From the NCBI GenBank assembly GCA_025642065.1, contig JAODUP010000271.1:701001-765000 (forward strand): 64,000 nucleotides of DNA. The letters run 5' to 3'. Under the pieces are notes generated by a model. The model was not told the origin of the DNA. It made no database searches and saw nothing but the letters and a program-made list of their open reading frames with translations. Position 1 is the first letter of the stretch. Each line of letters begins with the position of its first letter. This DNA comes from Paralvinella palmiformis. Lineage: Eukaryota > Annelida > Polychaeta > Terebellida > Alvinellidae. A program made the translations under genes and the position numbers. Below, in pieces: positions 51,091 through 61,198 of the stretch.

Positions 51091-51173
51091 TTAACAGACA
51101 AATCAGAATTGTACTTCATTTTATGCTAAGTAAGTTAGCATAAAATGAAGTATAATTGTGATTTGTCTGGTAA
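51091..51173. repeat. 83-bp hairpin palindrome (arm B)
   Basis: Two 39-bp arms (51091-51129 and 51135-51173) around a 5-bp spacer, with about three mismatches. The outer sequence is TTAACAGACAAATC. It ends the homology with arm A and lies inside the hAT element. Confidence 0.93.
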
Positions 51174-51711
51174 ATAATAATTTAGTAAGTTCAATATAAC
51201 AGGTCGAATGTACCTGCTGACACACCTCTTCTTTGTTGCAAGAAATCAATTGGCAATTCTTTTCTTGATATCTTCTTCAACAGTTGCAGAACCATTTCTT
51301 TGCAGACAACTGCTGGCCAGTGAGTGTTTTGCTGAGTCTAATACCATCTTTAATGGTCAAGCTAGAGATATATCCCCAGATCTATTTGAATCATGGCATG
51401 ACGGCCTGCTATCTCCGAGGTCATTAAATAATGAGTTAGCCAGATGATTCAATATGTGGTCAAGGCAGTCTGATAGGGCCGATTTACCTGATACTTTGAT
51501 GAAATCCTTAGTATCTGCAAATCCAGATTCCTTTCCGAACATTATAATTTTTCTGGTATTAGCATGTACTCTGCTTGCCAAATTTCCGGAAGCAGAGCGT
51601 AGTTTCTCTGTGTTGAGACTAAGCAAAGGCCATTTGACGAGCTGGATGGCTGACACAAGATTTTCTGTCTTAACATTAATGAAAATACATTACCGTAAAC
51701 ACATAGATTCC

Positions 51712-51929
51712 AAAGAAATTGCGGGCATCTCCTTGGTCTAGTTGGTAGCGCGTTGGACCACAAATCACTACCACCTGAGTTCGATTCTCGGCGTCGACAT
51801 ATCTGAAGGGTGTTTCATCTTTGCCTTCACTTCATTAGCTTTGGAGGTCGCTCGGCCCATTTAACCTACCATGTGCACAAAAGTGGCCGTAAAACAACAA
51901 TCACCATGATCATCATCTAAAGAAATTGC
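51712..51929 (+). mobile_element. SINE (second family) with 11-bp target-site duplication, inside a hAT frame
   Basis: Body 51723-51918; direct repeats AAAGAAATTGC at 51712-51722 and 51919-51929. Box A CTTGGTCTAGTTGGTAGCG and box B GAGTTCGATTCTC are well kept, making it the best-preserved of the three copies. Removing the insert plus one repeat would leave the transposase frame reading on. Confidence 0.92.
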
Positions 51930-51986
51930 AGATAGGTTCATTAAAGAACACCCTAGACTGTTGTTCAAGGCCAGCCTTTTCAACTA

Positions 51987-53195
51987 ACTGATATAGATTT
52001 ATGTGAGGTAATAAATATTGTTTATTTCTCATAAGTATGCACCTTGAAATAAATGGTCAGTCTGTTTATTAAATATTTTGGGGTGACATAATGCACAATA
52101 TGTCACATTATGACAGGAGACATTTTCATGTTTCTAGTAGCAAATCGAGTAACCCCAAATAATCATAACAATTTGTATATACACTGAACCAATCACCAAG
52201 GCTCATACTATGGGTCTTTCTTCACGGGAATGTATATTTTTGCAAGTATTTATACACAGTATTCACTTGAAAAATACAGATTTTGTAGTGCTTCAGAAGA
52301 TATCTAACCATTATCAGATTTCTGTTTTTCTTCCAACCCTCCTCAGCACTTTGTGCATTGCATGATGGTTTCGCCCTTGTTTATACCCCTCACCCCCACC
52401 CAACCAATCCTGGATCTGCCCCTGAGCTGAGCAGACAAGGAATGGTGACTTGTCAATCTCTTTGCCCGGGCTGCTTGTTGGTGACCACACCTTGCACTTA
52501 GCATGAACTTTGCCATACACTGTCACGCTAAGAAAATATTCCAAGATGGAATGGGCAGGACTACCACACTTTAATATGACTGGTTATTGTACTATGCTAT
52601 AATACACCAATAATGCCGAAAAATATGTCAGTTTATGAATGGTCTTAAAATGTATTACATTATGATTCAAGGCATTCCTCCCCCCACCTTATATCCCCTT
52701 TGGCTGTATTGAAGCCACCCATGAAACTAACCTTACGTAACTATTATTTAATGTGAAAGCTAGAAAATGGATTAATAGAATCAGATTAGCAGATATCTTG
52801 AGCCCTTACCACACGGAGGATAAATAAGTGAAGCCACTGTCACTGCATGCATGGTCAGCCACAGATATACACCAGCCCCAACCCAAGAGGGCAGAGTCAA
52901 TGAACAGTTCTATTGAATTAGAACCGCCCCCTAAGCTCTAGAAACAAATAGCAGACCAATCAGGTCAATTGATTTCGACTACAAACACCAATACACGTGT
53001 ATGATTACATTACCATAGTAAATCTGTGTAAAATATGTCACTAATTTGTTGGCTATACCAATATTATCATGTCATAAACGATCATATAAACCATTTTATG
53101 ACATGACGTCATAAACCGTACATGGGTGAATCCGTGGTTTTTGACATTGAATCATAAACTTACCAACTCTGTTTAATTGTACTCAGATAAACACT
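51987..53195. other. hAT 3' part and intergenic sequence
   Basis: After the hAT right end (52424) no gene or repeat is recognised. A cluster of GTCATAAAC/TTTATGAC motifs at 53070-53120, like one at 50520-50600, can form small hairpins. Confidence 0.4.
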
Positions 53196-53197
53196 AT

Positions 53198-53520
53198 AAG
53201 CCGTTATAGCGCAGTTAGTTAAAGCGTAGGACTCGTAGCCGAAGGGTCGCGGGTTCGAATCTCCGGGAGCTGCAATGTTGTCATGTGGCGACTGGTTCAC
53301 TCATCCATAAAAAGGAGTACCTGACAGGACGCGATGGCTATGTGTTTGAGTAACGCTTTGCGCCTATAATGGCAGCATGCGTTGTATGCTCCCTTGGGAG
53401 TTGAGATGTGTGCTGGGTGGAAACAGGTCTGAGTCAGGGATAATAATACTGTATAGCGCCTCAGAACAGGGTTACCTGGTTCTGGCGCTATATAAACATG
53501 CATTATTAAGCATTATTAAA
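53198..53520 (+). mobile_element. tRNA-derived SINE, fourth family
   Basis: The tRNA-like head 53203-53275 has box A TAGCGCAGTTAG and box B GGTTCGAATCT, but its acceptor ends do not pair well, so it is not called as a tRNA gene. The 3' part contains TATAGCGCCTCAGAACAGG and CCTGGTTCTGGCGCTATA, which pair as a hairpin, and ends in an ATTA repeat. Confidence 0.8.
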
Positions 53521-54738
53521 GACATAAAATAATAAAATAAACCCTTCAAGCTTTCAAAATATTAATGTAGAACCCTTTGAAAAATTATCTGACCAAAACT
53601 TAATACTTAAGCCTTTATATAAATTCATTTAATTCCCGATAAGTGACGCTCGGGTATGCTAATTACAGTAAAGGGTGGTTTTAAATAACTAGGATATAAC
53701 CAAAATAGTAGCTTAACTCGAAAACGGTTATGTTGTGTACGTCTAATTACTTTGTATTTACTTATGTTAAAACATGTCACCCATCACGAATACGCCTATA
53801 TTATAGATCTTATCTGCACCAGTTATCTTTAATATTACGAGCTAATGGATGTTTTTTTATATATGAACAGATATATATGACACATTTCACTCTGACTTGC
53901 GGACCGCAGTTTATTACTGAAAACCCCGTGGATTAGCCTAAATATCTCCAAGTAATCAGAAGACATCTTGAGTAAGGATCCGGCGCATGGTCAACAGTAG
54001 CAAAGTCACGTCAACATAAAACGTAACAGGATTCAAAACCGAACATTCGGGATAATAATATTAACTTGAGCAATGAGGTTAACCCTCACTGAGAAAATGA
54101 AACAGCTCACTGGCGTCGTACCCCCCAGCAAACGACTGGACCCTAAGCTCATGATACAAATCACTAAGTTCAAGTCTTTCCCACAACACCAAGCGAACAG
54201 GTCTTGCCCCGAAATGACCACAAACCATTTTATGTAGTATACTCACTTTTATGTAAAACACCCCAGAACAACAGAAACAGTTGAATGTGGTGCTATATAA
54301 AATCACACATTAATATTATTATTACTGACAGTGTGATCAATTCACCATGGGCGAATTAACTTTAAGTCGAATTCACGGAGAATCGTTTTAAACAATCCCT
54401 TGCCTTGGTCAACTAAGTCTTACGCAACATCTCTATATTAATTAGCATACAGTGTATTGACTGGTACTTAAATAAGACGGTTAAAAATCCCAACCTTTGC
54501 TATCGAAGCCTAATCTTAGTGGAACGCAATCTCTAAGTTTGGGCGAAAGACTCAGGGACGAAATCCAGATTGGCCGCAGTCTTCAATAATCATGTTAGCG
54601 AAAACAATAACAAAAACATTGATGCGCCGTCTACCGTGATGTTATATCAATCACGTATTTGGTGCCTAGTTGGGGTAGCTGTCACAGCGTAGTGTCGTAT
54701 CAGTAGTATTATTTCCGTGGAAAAGTCAACCGTTAAAC
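53521..54738. other. Upstream of CMC4, with a retroposon tail
   Basis: 54070-54325 ends in GTGCTATATAAAATCAC plus an ATT repeat, another LINE/SINE 3' end whose body is unclear. The last 400 bases before the ATG at 54739 must contain the CMC4 promoter; no motif could be fixed. Confidence 0.4.
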
Positions 54739-54948
54739 ATGTCAAAAAAAGATCCATGTAGGAAAATTGCGTGTGATATACAGAAATGCTTGAGAGGTGA
54801 GCAACTTTACGTGACTGAGCGATAATAGCGAAAACCTGGGATATTCGTCTGTTTTCTTCGAATGGGATAATTTTTTTTTGTCCTTGATGATGCCACATCT
54901 AGATATAGTTCAGATTTTGGCTTAGGCATAGCCAGAAGTGTTATTATT

Positions 54949-54981
<33 letters not shown>

Positions 54982-55197
54982 TCATACAAGTTTCAACATT
55001 GTTTGCGACTGATTAACTCATTCACGATGATTCAGTCATTTAATTTATAATAATAATCAGTTATTAGTTAGTCGTGTCCTTCTACCCCAGTTATGACATT
55101 ACATTTCTGGCAGCAGATTCCAATCATTGAATCATGGCTACTGGTAAAAAAGTAAATTTAAGAGAAAACTTATTAAACCCATAATTAGTAGATCATC

Positions 55198-55241
<44 letters not shown>

Positions 55242-57965
55242 ATTGATTGATTAATTTTATTTTGGACCCTTGGTGTAGCCTACACCTAGTGACTGGGTTA
55301 TGGACTATTTGCCTTCAGTTGCATTCACCTTCATTACAAAAAGTCTATTCGCCCATTACTGTTATTCGCCATTATAAAAGGGACTATTTATGTGGTTCAT
55401 GATTTACTCATAGTAAACCCATCCCTTAAGTCATTATTTCATGACAGGTGTGTTGGGAAGCTGAAACCAGATGTGTGGTTGACTTGTGTCAAGAAAACAT
55501 GTAAGGGTGTGAATCCTGGTCTATGTGATCTAGCCATTATGCTGCTCCATCTTCCATCAAGTTCAGCCTCAATCGAGAGAATTTTCTCCAACTTTGGTGC
55601 TATCTAGACCAAGCTGTGTAACAGGTTGAGCCTGAAGAAAGCAGCCAAGCTTGTCTCTAGCTATCATGAACTTAGTCGTGCAGTATGCCTAAAAATTAGT
55701 TTAACGCAGGTTTAATCCAGTTTAGCCCCAAATGGGGGTTTAGCCCAACCTGGGTTAAACCTGGGTTTAGCCCAACCTGGGTTAAACCTGGGTTTAGCCC
55801 AGCGAGCGGGTTAAACCTGCCAACTCTGTCAAAACCTAGGTTGATCAGTCTTTTATCCAGTCATCTCAGGTTGGTTCAAGCCACAACTCTGATACATCCA
55901 ATAAAACTATTTTATTAGCAAGTAATTCAAACAAAAATTTTCTACTAATACACTTGTTATATGTTATATACCACGAGCAAATATATGTTATTTAGAAAAA
56001 TTGGATGGGTAGTTTTGGAAATTTTAATTACTGAGTCCTGTATTTGTCAATGAACCAAAAGAAAATTATCACAGTGAGCCATCAAGCATTAATTTATACA
56101 CAACATAATTAAAAAAAGAAGATACATAATACAGGCACTAATAACCTGGATATTTGTAAATTATATGTTTTCTTGTAAATAAATTGAAATGATCTGTATA
56201 TTATGGAAGAGACAGGGATTGCCACGTCTTATTTTTACAAGTGCTTTCATACAAAAGAAAATATTGGAAATATATTTAAGAAGTGAGTCGTCAAATAAAT
56301 ACAATAACTCTCTTTTATCATGCAAGTAAAAGAAAACCAGTGATCTTTTCTGTGTTGGCGGCCTTGAAGTAATAAACACTGAGTGTTATAATGTGATAGA
56401 ACTCAATAAATAGCATCATATTTAGATGATAATCCTTGAGCAATTTAACAACATTTATCATCTTATTATACTGATATGCCATAATCAGATTGCTGCCATT
56501 TTGTATTTATTGTGTTTTATTTGTCTTGGATCAGTATAGCAAAACAATTTAATGTTAGTATCAAATACTAGACCAACAATATACTACCCAAATCCTCATT
56601 AAATTGCAGACCATCTGTGTCCCGAGACTCTAGCCACATAATTCTAATCCATTCCGATTGGTCTGTTGAGTTGATCATGCTCACACACAAAATTAAAGCT
56701 GAGTTATATAAACATTAAATCTGTGTAGATACATATGGCTTATTGATCACAATGATATCACAGAGCAGATCCTTGCCATACAATTAGGTCAAAACATAAT
56801 TATCCCATATTTTGAAGATGCCAGCTTGTTAATTTTTATATTTAGTACACTGTGACAACTTCAATATATCTCTTTGGCACTAAGGTGAGCTTGCACGTCC
56901 ATCGGGTTGGTCACTTGGGAACTGGACTATTCGTCCTCTATTTTATTCACCTTACAGTTAATTTCGCCCTGTGTTTTATATTTGCCTGTGAGAACCATCG
57001 CCCTCGATTTTATTCACCTGGCAGTTAGTTAAAATGCAATGTATTACCAAATAGCTAAAATACAATTTATTAATTACCAAACCAAAAAATAGATTGACAA
57101 AAACAGCAAAATATATATACCAGTATACAGCAGAAGTTTAAATCTGTGTGCAAGGTTGGTAGATGTTGCTATTCTCATGGAGTAGTTCCTTTCCATCTTA
57201 TATTTTCAGCATTCCACTGGTTAATGTTTTTGTCAGCAATCAACTGTGCTTGCACATCTATTAAGCTGGCCATTTGATGGAGCAAGTTTAGTTCAGTCAT
57301 CGATGCCAGCCTTCACAGTAATTATTTGTAAATGTTGTAATGCAACAACAACAATGTGAACTTACTATATGCAACCAGAGCTGGCAGGTTTAACCCGCCT
57401 GCTGGACTAAACCCCCATTTTTGGGCTAAACTGTGTTAAACTCATATTTAGGCACAACGCACCACTAATTGATTCAAGAAAATCAACTAAATGCAAATTA
57501 AACATTTCTTGTCTATATTGAGCACACTAATAACAATATACTACACAAAACAATAACTATTGTGATACTGAACTTTACTATCCCGGGGTTAGATGTGTTT
57601 GTGGCATGTTTCATTCTTCAGTAAAGGCTTTGGCACTGCAGCAGTCCTGAGAACAAACAAAGTTTTCACTCACTAACATTGAAGTGAGACTTTCTCAATG
57701 TGGGACAGTCTTGTATTAGGTTGAGCCATCCAAAGAGGGGATTCAAGCCATTCCCAACTTTAGGAGAGGGAACAAAAAATGGGCAGCTGATGTTAAAACT
57801 CCGTTAGAATTATTGGCCAAGTTATGAATGATTTCTATTTTATTTTCAGCAAACAACTTCAAGGAGGCACAATGTAAGAAAGCGGTGGAACTGTTGAGAC
57901 AGTGTTGTTTGAAATATGGTGAATATTCAGGTTGTTGTGCTGACCTGGATTTGAAAAAACTCTGA
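54739..57965 (+). CDS. CMC4: CMC4-like twin-CX9C protein, two exons
   Basis: Small protein of the mitochondrial intermembrane space; the family is imported and oxidised by the Mia40/CHCHD4 relay. Exon 1 is 54739-54796, with donor G|GTGAGC; exon 2 is 57850-57965, with acceptor TTTTCAG; phase 1 joins them without a break. The 57-aa product starts MSKKDPCRKIACDIQKCLRA and carries two CX9C motifs, C7/C17 and C28/C38, plus C12, C39, C48 and C49, fitting the extra disulfide of CMC4. It ends DLDLKKL and is about ten residues shorter than the usual 68, with no acidic tail. A polyadenylation signal AATAAA lies at 58245-58250. The 3.05-kb intron holds hAT remains and an inverted-repeat element. Known homologues share the KDPC start and CC near the second motif. 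Exon 1 was found from this pattern, so transcript support would make the call firm. Confidence 0.86.
54949..54981. repeat. (TA)n microsatellite in CMC4 intron
   Basis: Pure TA dinucleotide run. Confidence 0.92.
55200..55240. repeat. (AT)n(GT)n microsatellite in CMC4 intron
   Basis: TA run followed by a short GT run. Confidence 0.9.
55392..55690 (+). pseudogene. hAT transposase C-terminal fragment in CMC4 intron
   Basis: Frame 55392-55607 ends with DLAIMLLHLPSSSASIERIF followed by SNFGAI, the core of the hAT dimerisation domain. After a stop at 55605 the same frame reads on with TKLCNRLSLKKAAKLVSSYH. The N-terminal part is lost. It stops where the inverted-repeat element begins. Confidence 0.75.
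55686..57453. mobile_element. Element bounded by 75-bp inverted repeats rich in GTTTAA/CTAAACC
   Basis: Left end from 55686: TGCCTAAAAATTAGTTTAAC, then AATGGGGGTTTAG and GCGGGTTAAACCTGCCA. The right end, 57453 to 57379 in reverse complement, gives TGCCTAAATATGAGTTTAAC, then AATGGGGGTTTAG and GCGGGTTAAACCTGCCA. The left end is expanded by two tandem copies of a 27-bp unit (55748-55774, 55775-55801). Inside, around 56944 and 57013, a TTTTATTCACCT motif recurs. No transposase was found within it; the hAT fragment just outside the left end may be related. Confidence 0.7.
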
Positions 57966-58250
57966 TACCAACTCTACGTATCCAGACTGTGAAATGTTAC
58001 CTGGATAGGTTGTATAGGTACAAATCTTACAACAGGGTTACGGTAACTTATCTGTGCATCAAAATAACTTAAAGAAAGAAACCGTTTAGGTTTTTGGAGT
58101 TTTTTTTAAATTATTTTAATTTGAATATGATGTTCACCTTCGATTCGGTTTACAATTGTTGGTTCTTGCCATGGTTTGGAGTTATGGACTGTGGTTAACA
58201 CTTCGGTGATGACTGTATGGAACATACATCTGATAGCGTTAAAGAATAAA

Positions 58251-59800
58251 CGATGTTAAACTGATGATCTTATATTTAATTTTACTCCCAAGTTTGTCTG
58301 TTTGTTGCTGATGTGCTGACCTCTGACTCAACATGCCACTGTCAAACTAGTTTCAGTGTGTATCATGACTTCTTTGGGTGCTTCTAAGAGTATATTTATT
58401 AATCTAGTGACAAGATGCGTAAGCAGATTAAAATAAAGCACGATTTTCAATACGTTTTGCCAATTTACATGGTATGGCAAAATGTCACAAAGTTACCTAC
58501 CAGAGTGAGAATTGTTTTTTTTTTTATGGCATATACGCATTATCTGTTTTAAGCCACCAGCTGCTTCACAGCTGCCACCAGGTGGGATATTTCCCTCTAA
58601 TACCATAAAGTCTATCAACTGCTACAGACAATGATAGGATACTGAGATTTTCTATAGTAAAAACATTTATATAACCATAATGGATAGTAAATAGTCATCA
58701 CTGAAAATAAAATAAAGATTATATACCTTGGGAACACATAACAGTTATATATTATCATTGCAAATGGCGAATTGTTTTCCTTGTAAAATTATAAAGGACT
58801 ATTGCCTGTAAATAATTAAAAAAACGATTATGTGAAGATTTTGATTTGAAAGATGATGATGACAAAGTGGTTTTAGAAGAAAAAAGATAGTGATACAATA
58901 ACTAATTTTAAATCATTTAATAAAATAGTATGCATGAAAAAACAGGAAAGTACTATATTTTTGGAGCATTTGGGGAGATATTATGCATTTGATTATGTGG
59001 TGTAGCATGTATGGTCTAACCATAGCCACTTTTATATATGCTAAAACAGTTCAGTTAGCGCATACACAAGTAATAGGATGGAAAATGTACAGCGTGTCAT
59101 TTACTGCCGCTAATTATAACAATCTATCGAGTATAATCTTCTGATTTAGAAGGAAACCATGAGAATATAATTACAGATCAGAGTGAAATCATTACCTCAC
59201 GGTTGTATGGATAGAATTCAAATATTGAGCTGTTTTAAGAATGTCATTACGTTTTTGACGATTTTTAGGTCAATCCATGACACGTCAACAAATAGATAAT
59301 TGATTTCCTTTTAATGGAGATATAATATGATCCATGAATAATAAAATTTAATTAATATTCAATATGTGTACATAATTATTAATAAGAATATATTTGCAGA
59401 ATTGTTTGATTTAAATGATGATTTAATTCACTGCCAAAAATAATGTGTTTAGATTTTTATTATGCTTTTAATATTGATTTTTTTGTGACTAATTTGATTT
59501 TTATGATTATTGCATTTTTAATTTTTTTGTAAATATACATTTATCAATTACCTTGCAGTACAAAACATGAAATGCTATTTAAAATCAATTGTTTGTTATG
59601 CTAGATAATAATTTTTACATATATTTATAATCGAATTGCAATTGGATTTCAACAGTCTAAGTCATAACAATCAGTGACAATTCCCCTAAATCTATATTGG
59701 GATAATTTTGCAAGATCTATACAATAGAAGGTCTAAGTGAATCCAAACTGCTTCAATGTTGTAAATTGGATGATTTTGGGGATGATATGACGCATGAAGT
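58251..59800. other. Intergenic, AT-rich, no gene recognised
   Basis: Follows the CMC4 polyadenylation signal. Nothing supported on either strand; very AT-rich from 59340 to 59640. Confidence 0.45.
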
Positions 59801-59831
59801 CAATGGTCCCCTAAATGTTAGGGGACCATTG
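59801..59831. repeat. Perfect 14-bp stem hairpin
   Basis: CAATGGTCCCCTAA, loop ATG, TTAGGGGACCATTG. The stem has no mismatch. It is unusual for this AT-rich surrounding and may be an old insertion end or a structural signal; function unknown. Confidence 0.85.
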
Positions 59832-60035
59832 AGTTAATGTTAAGCACTTGGTGTTTAGCCAGGATGAGTATATAAGGTGAGCATTTACATAGATTCACTA
59901 TTGATAGTTATCTTATGCTGAATGCATACCAGAAACAAAACTTAACTGTACAACTTTTGAAACTACAGTATTGTGTAATTTACAGTTTATCAATATATAT
60001 TTATCAATATATATTAAAATTTGTCAACTTCGCAA

Positions 60036-60175
60036 TGTCCGGCAGGAAACAGGATTGTGTGTGTTTATACTTTCATAAGACTAAAGTTGTGGGGAAAGCA
60101 TATGTCGGACAACATTTGAGAAATGTGGCAGTAAAAGGATGGGACTTATCTCCGGAACAAAAAAAAAATATTTAG
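60036..60175 (+). pseudogene. BED-finger-like start of a hAT transposase (fragment)
   Basis: The frame reads MSGRKQDCVCLYFHKTKVVG. This resembles the first half of BED fingers in hAT-type transposases (GRK-D-V-W-YF-KTKV), with the usual tryptophan changed to C. The cysteines and histidines of the finger that should follow are missing; the frame instead continues to a stop at 60173-60175. Also possible is an unrelated small frame. Confidence 0.45.
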
Positions 60176-61198
60176 AAAAAAAACGATTTAAGTAAGTAAA
60201 CAAATCAGATTTTTTTTGAAATCATGTTTTTTCCAACACTGATATCTTGTACTAATGCCAGAAAAGATTATTTGTCACAGATTTATAAGTTAAATGTGAA
60301 GACATAAACTACTTTACCTGGTGACCTTGACTCTCTATGTCAATACAGTCAATCGTTGTAGACTGCATGACAGCACAGCGTGGCCCATAAATCCTGGGCC
60401 TGGTAAATATGGCTTTCTCTTTTTATATATATATATATATAACATGGAAGTAACTATTAATTTATAAAGTTAAATTTGGGTCCTTAGGTCCCAATTGTTT
60501 AATATTTACTGGACTAATTAAATAAAGAAAGAATCAATATGATACTTAACACTCCTCACACAAACACGGTCTAAGACAAAAGATCAACAAGGCTAATGTT
60601 AAAGGCAGATAGATATCTGCGAATCTGTACGTTAGTTTCTTAGGTATTACTTACTAGTTGTATATAATATTAAATTTACATGCATGTATTATTGTGAGTG
60701 GAACCAGAGTGTAGGTGGATCTGGGAGGGACTATATACGAAAATATTGGATACACAGTAACATTTCCCAGATAGCATTCGTGTTTTACTTGTGTTTACTA
60801 CTATTTGTTTTACATATCTTTCAACAATAGTATGTAGGTGTTTCGAAATACAGTGAATGAAGTTACACATATATTTATAGATACCAGTTTTCAGAATGCT
60901 AAACGTTGATTTCCTTTCCATGTACTTGTATATGTATTAGAGTGTTGCCAGAAAGGGTGATGGATTACTGTAACATCAACATTGACCGAAGTGGAAACAC
61001 GAACGTGTTTTATGTCCAAGCAAAAGCGATGTTTAGAAACCGATTTAATATTAAAATCCAGCCGAACAACGAATGTTGAGAGGGTCAGTCAACGTCTAGT
61101 GTCTCGGTCCTACATTCAAATTCAACCAAATAATATTCAGAAAGTCCGTAAGCGCAAAGACGAGCCAGGAACCGTAGACTGCGGAGTACCGTTGTTAT
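60176..61198. other. Downstream of the DEG/ENaC gene
   Basis: Contains the 3' untranslated region of the minus-strand channel gene; its polyadenylation site could not be fixed. A short (TA)n run is at 60424-60440. The plus frame 60982-61260 overlaps the terminal channel exon and is a shadow. Confidence 0.45.

Larger units (their letters stand above)
34213..51173 (+). repeat. Arm B of the inverted segmental duplication (functional MAO side)
   Basis: Fuller counterpart of 17641-24178. It carries the working MAO exons 3-13 and 3' flank to the hairpin at 51091-51173. Sequence present only here includes 35300-39880, 40010-44060, 45800-47660 and 47760-49750, interpreted as deleted from arm A or inserted here. 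Confidence 0.9.
50883..52424 (+). mobile_element. hAT transposon relic with transposase fragment
   Basis: Left end CAGTGGCGGCTCTACAGGGG; right end in reverse complement CAGGGGCAGATCCAGGATTG, a plausible diverged terminal repeat pair. Inside, frames 51208-51447 and 51454-51741 (separated by a stop) encode a hAT transposase C-terminus: LLASECFAESNTIF, then the dimerisation domain FPNIIIFLVLACTLLAKFPE, AERSFSVLRLSKGHLTSWM and TLMKIHYRKHI. The catalytic N-terminal part is missing. The coding sequence is split by a SINE at 51723-51918 and resumes after it to a stop near 51986. Confidence 0.75.

Noticed and set aside
53203..53275. Candidate tRNA gene (box A and box B at tRNA spacing)
   Set aside because: The acceptor ends do not pair well and it runs on into a SINE body with a hairpin tail, so it was called a SINE.
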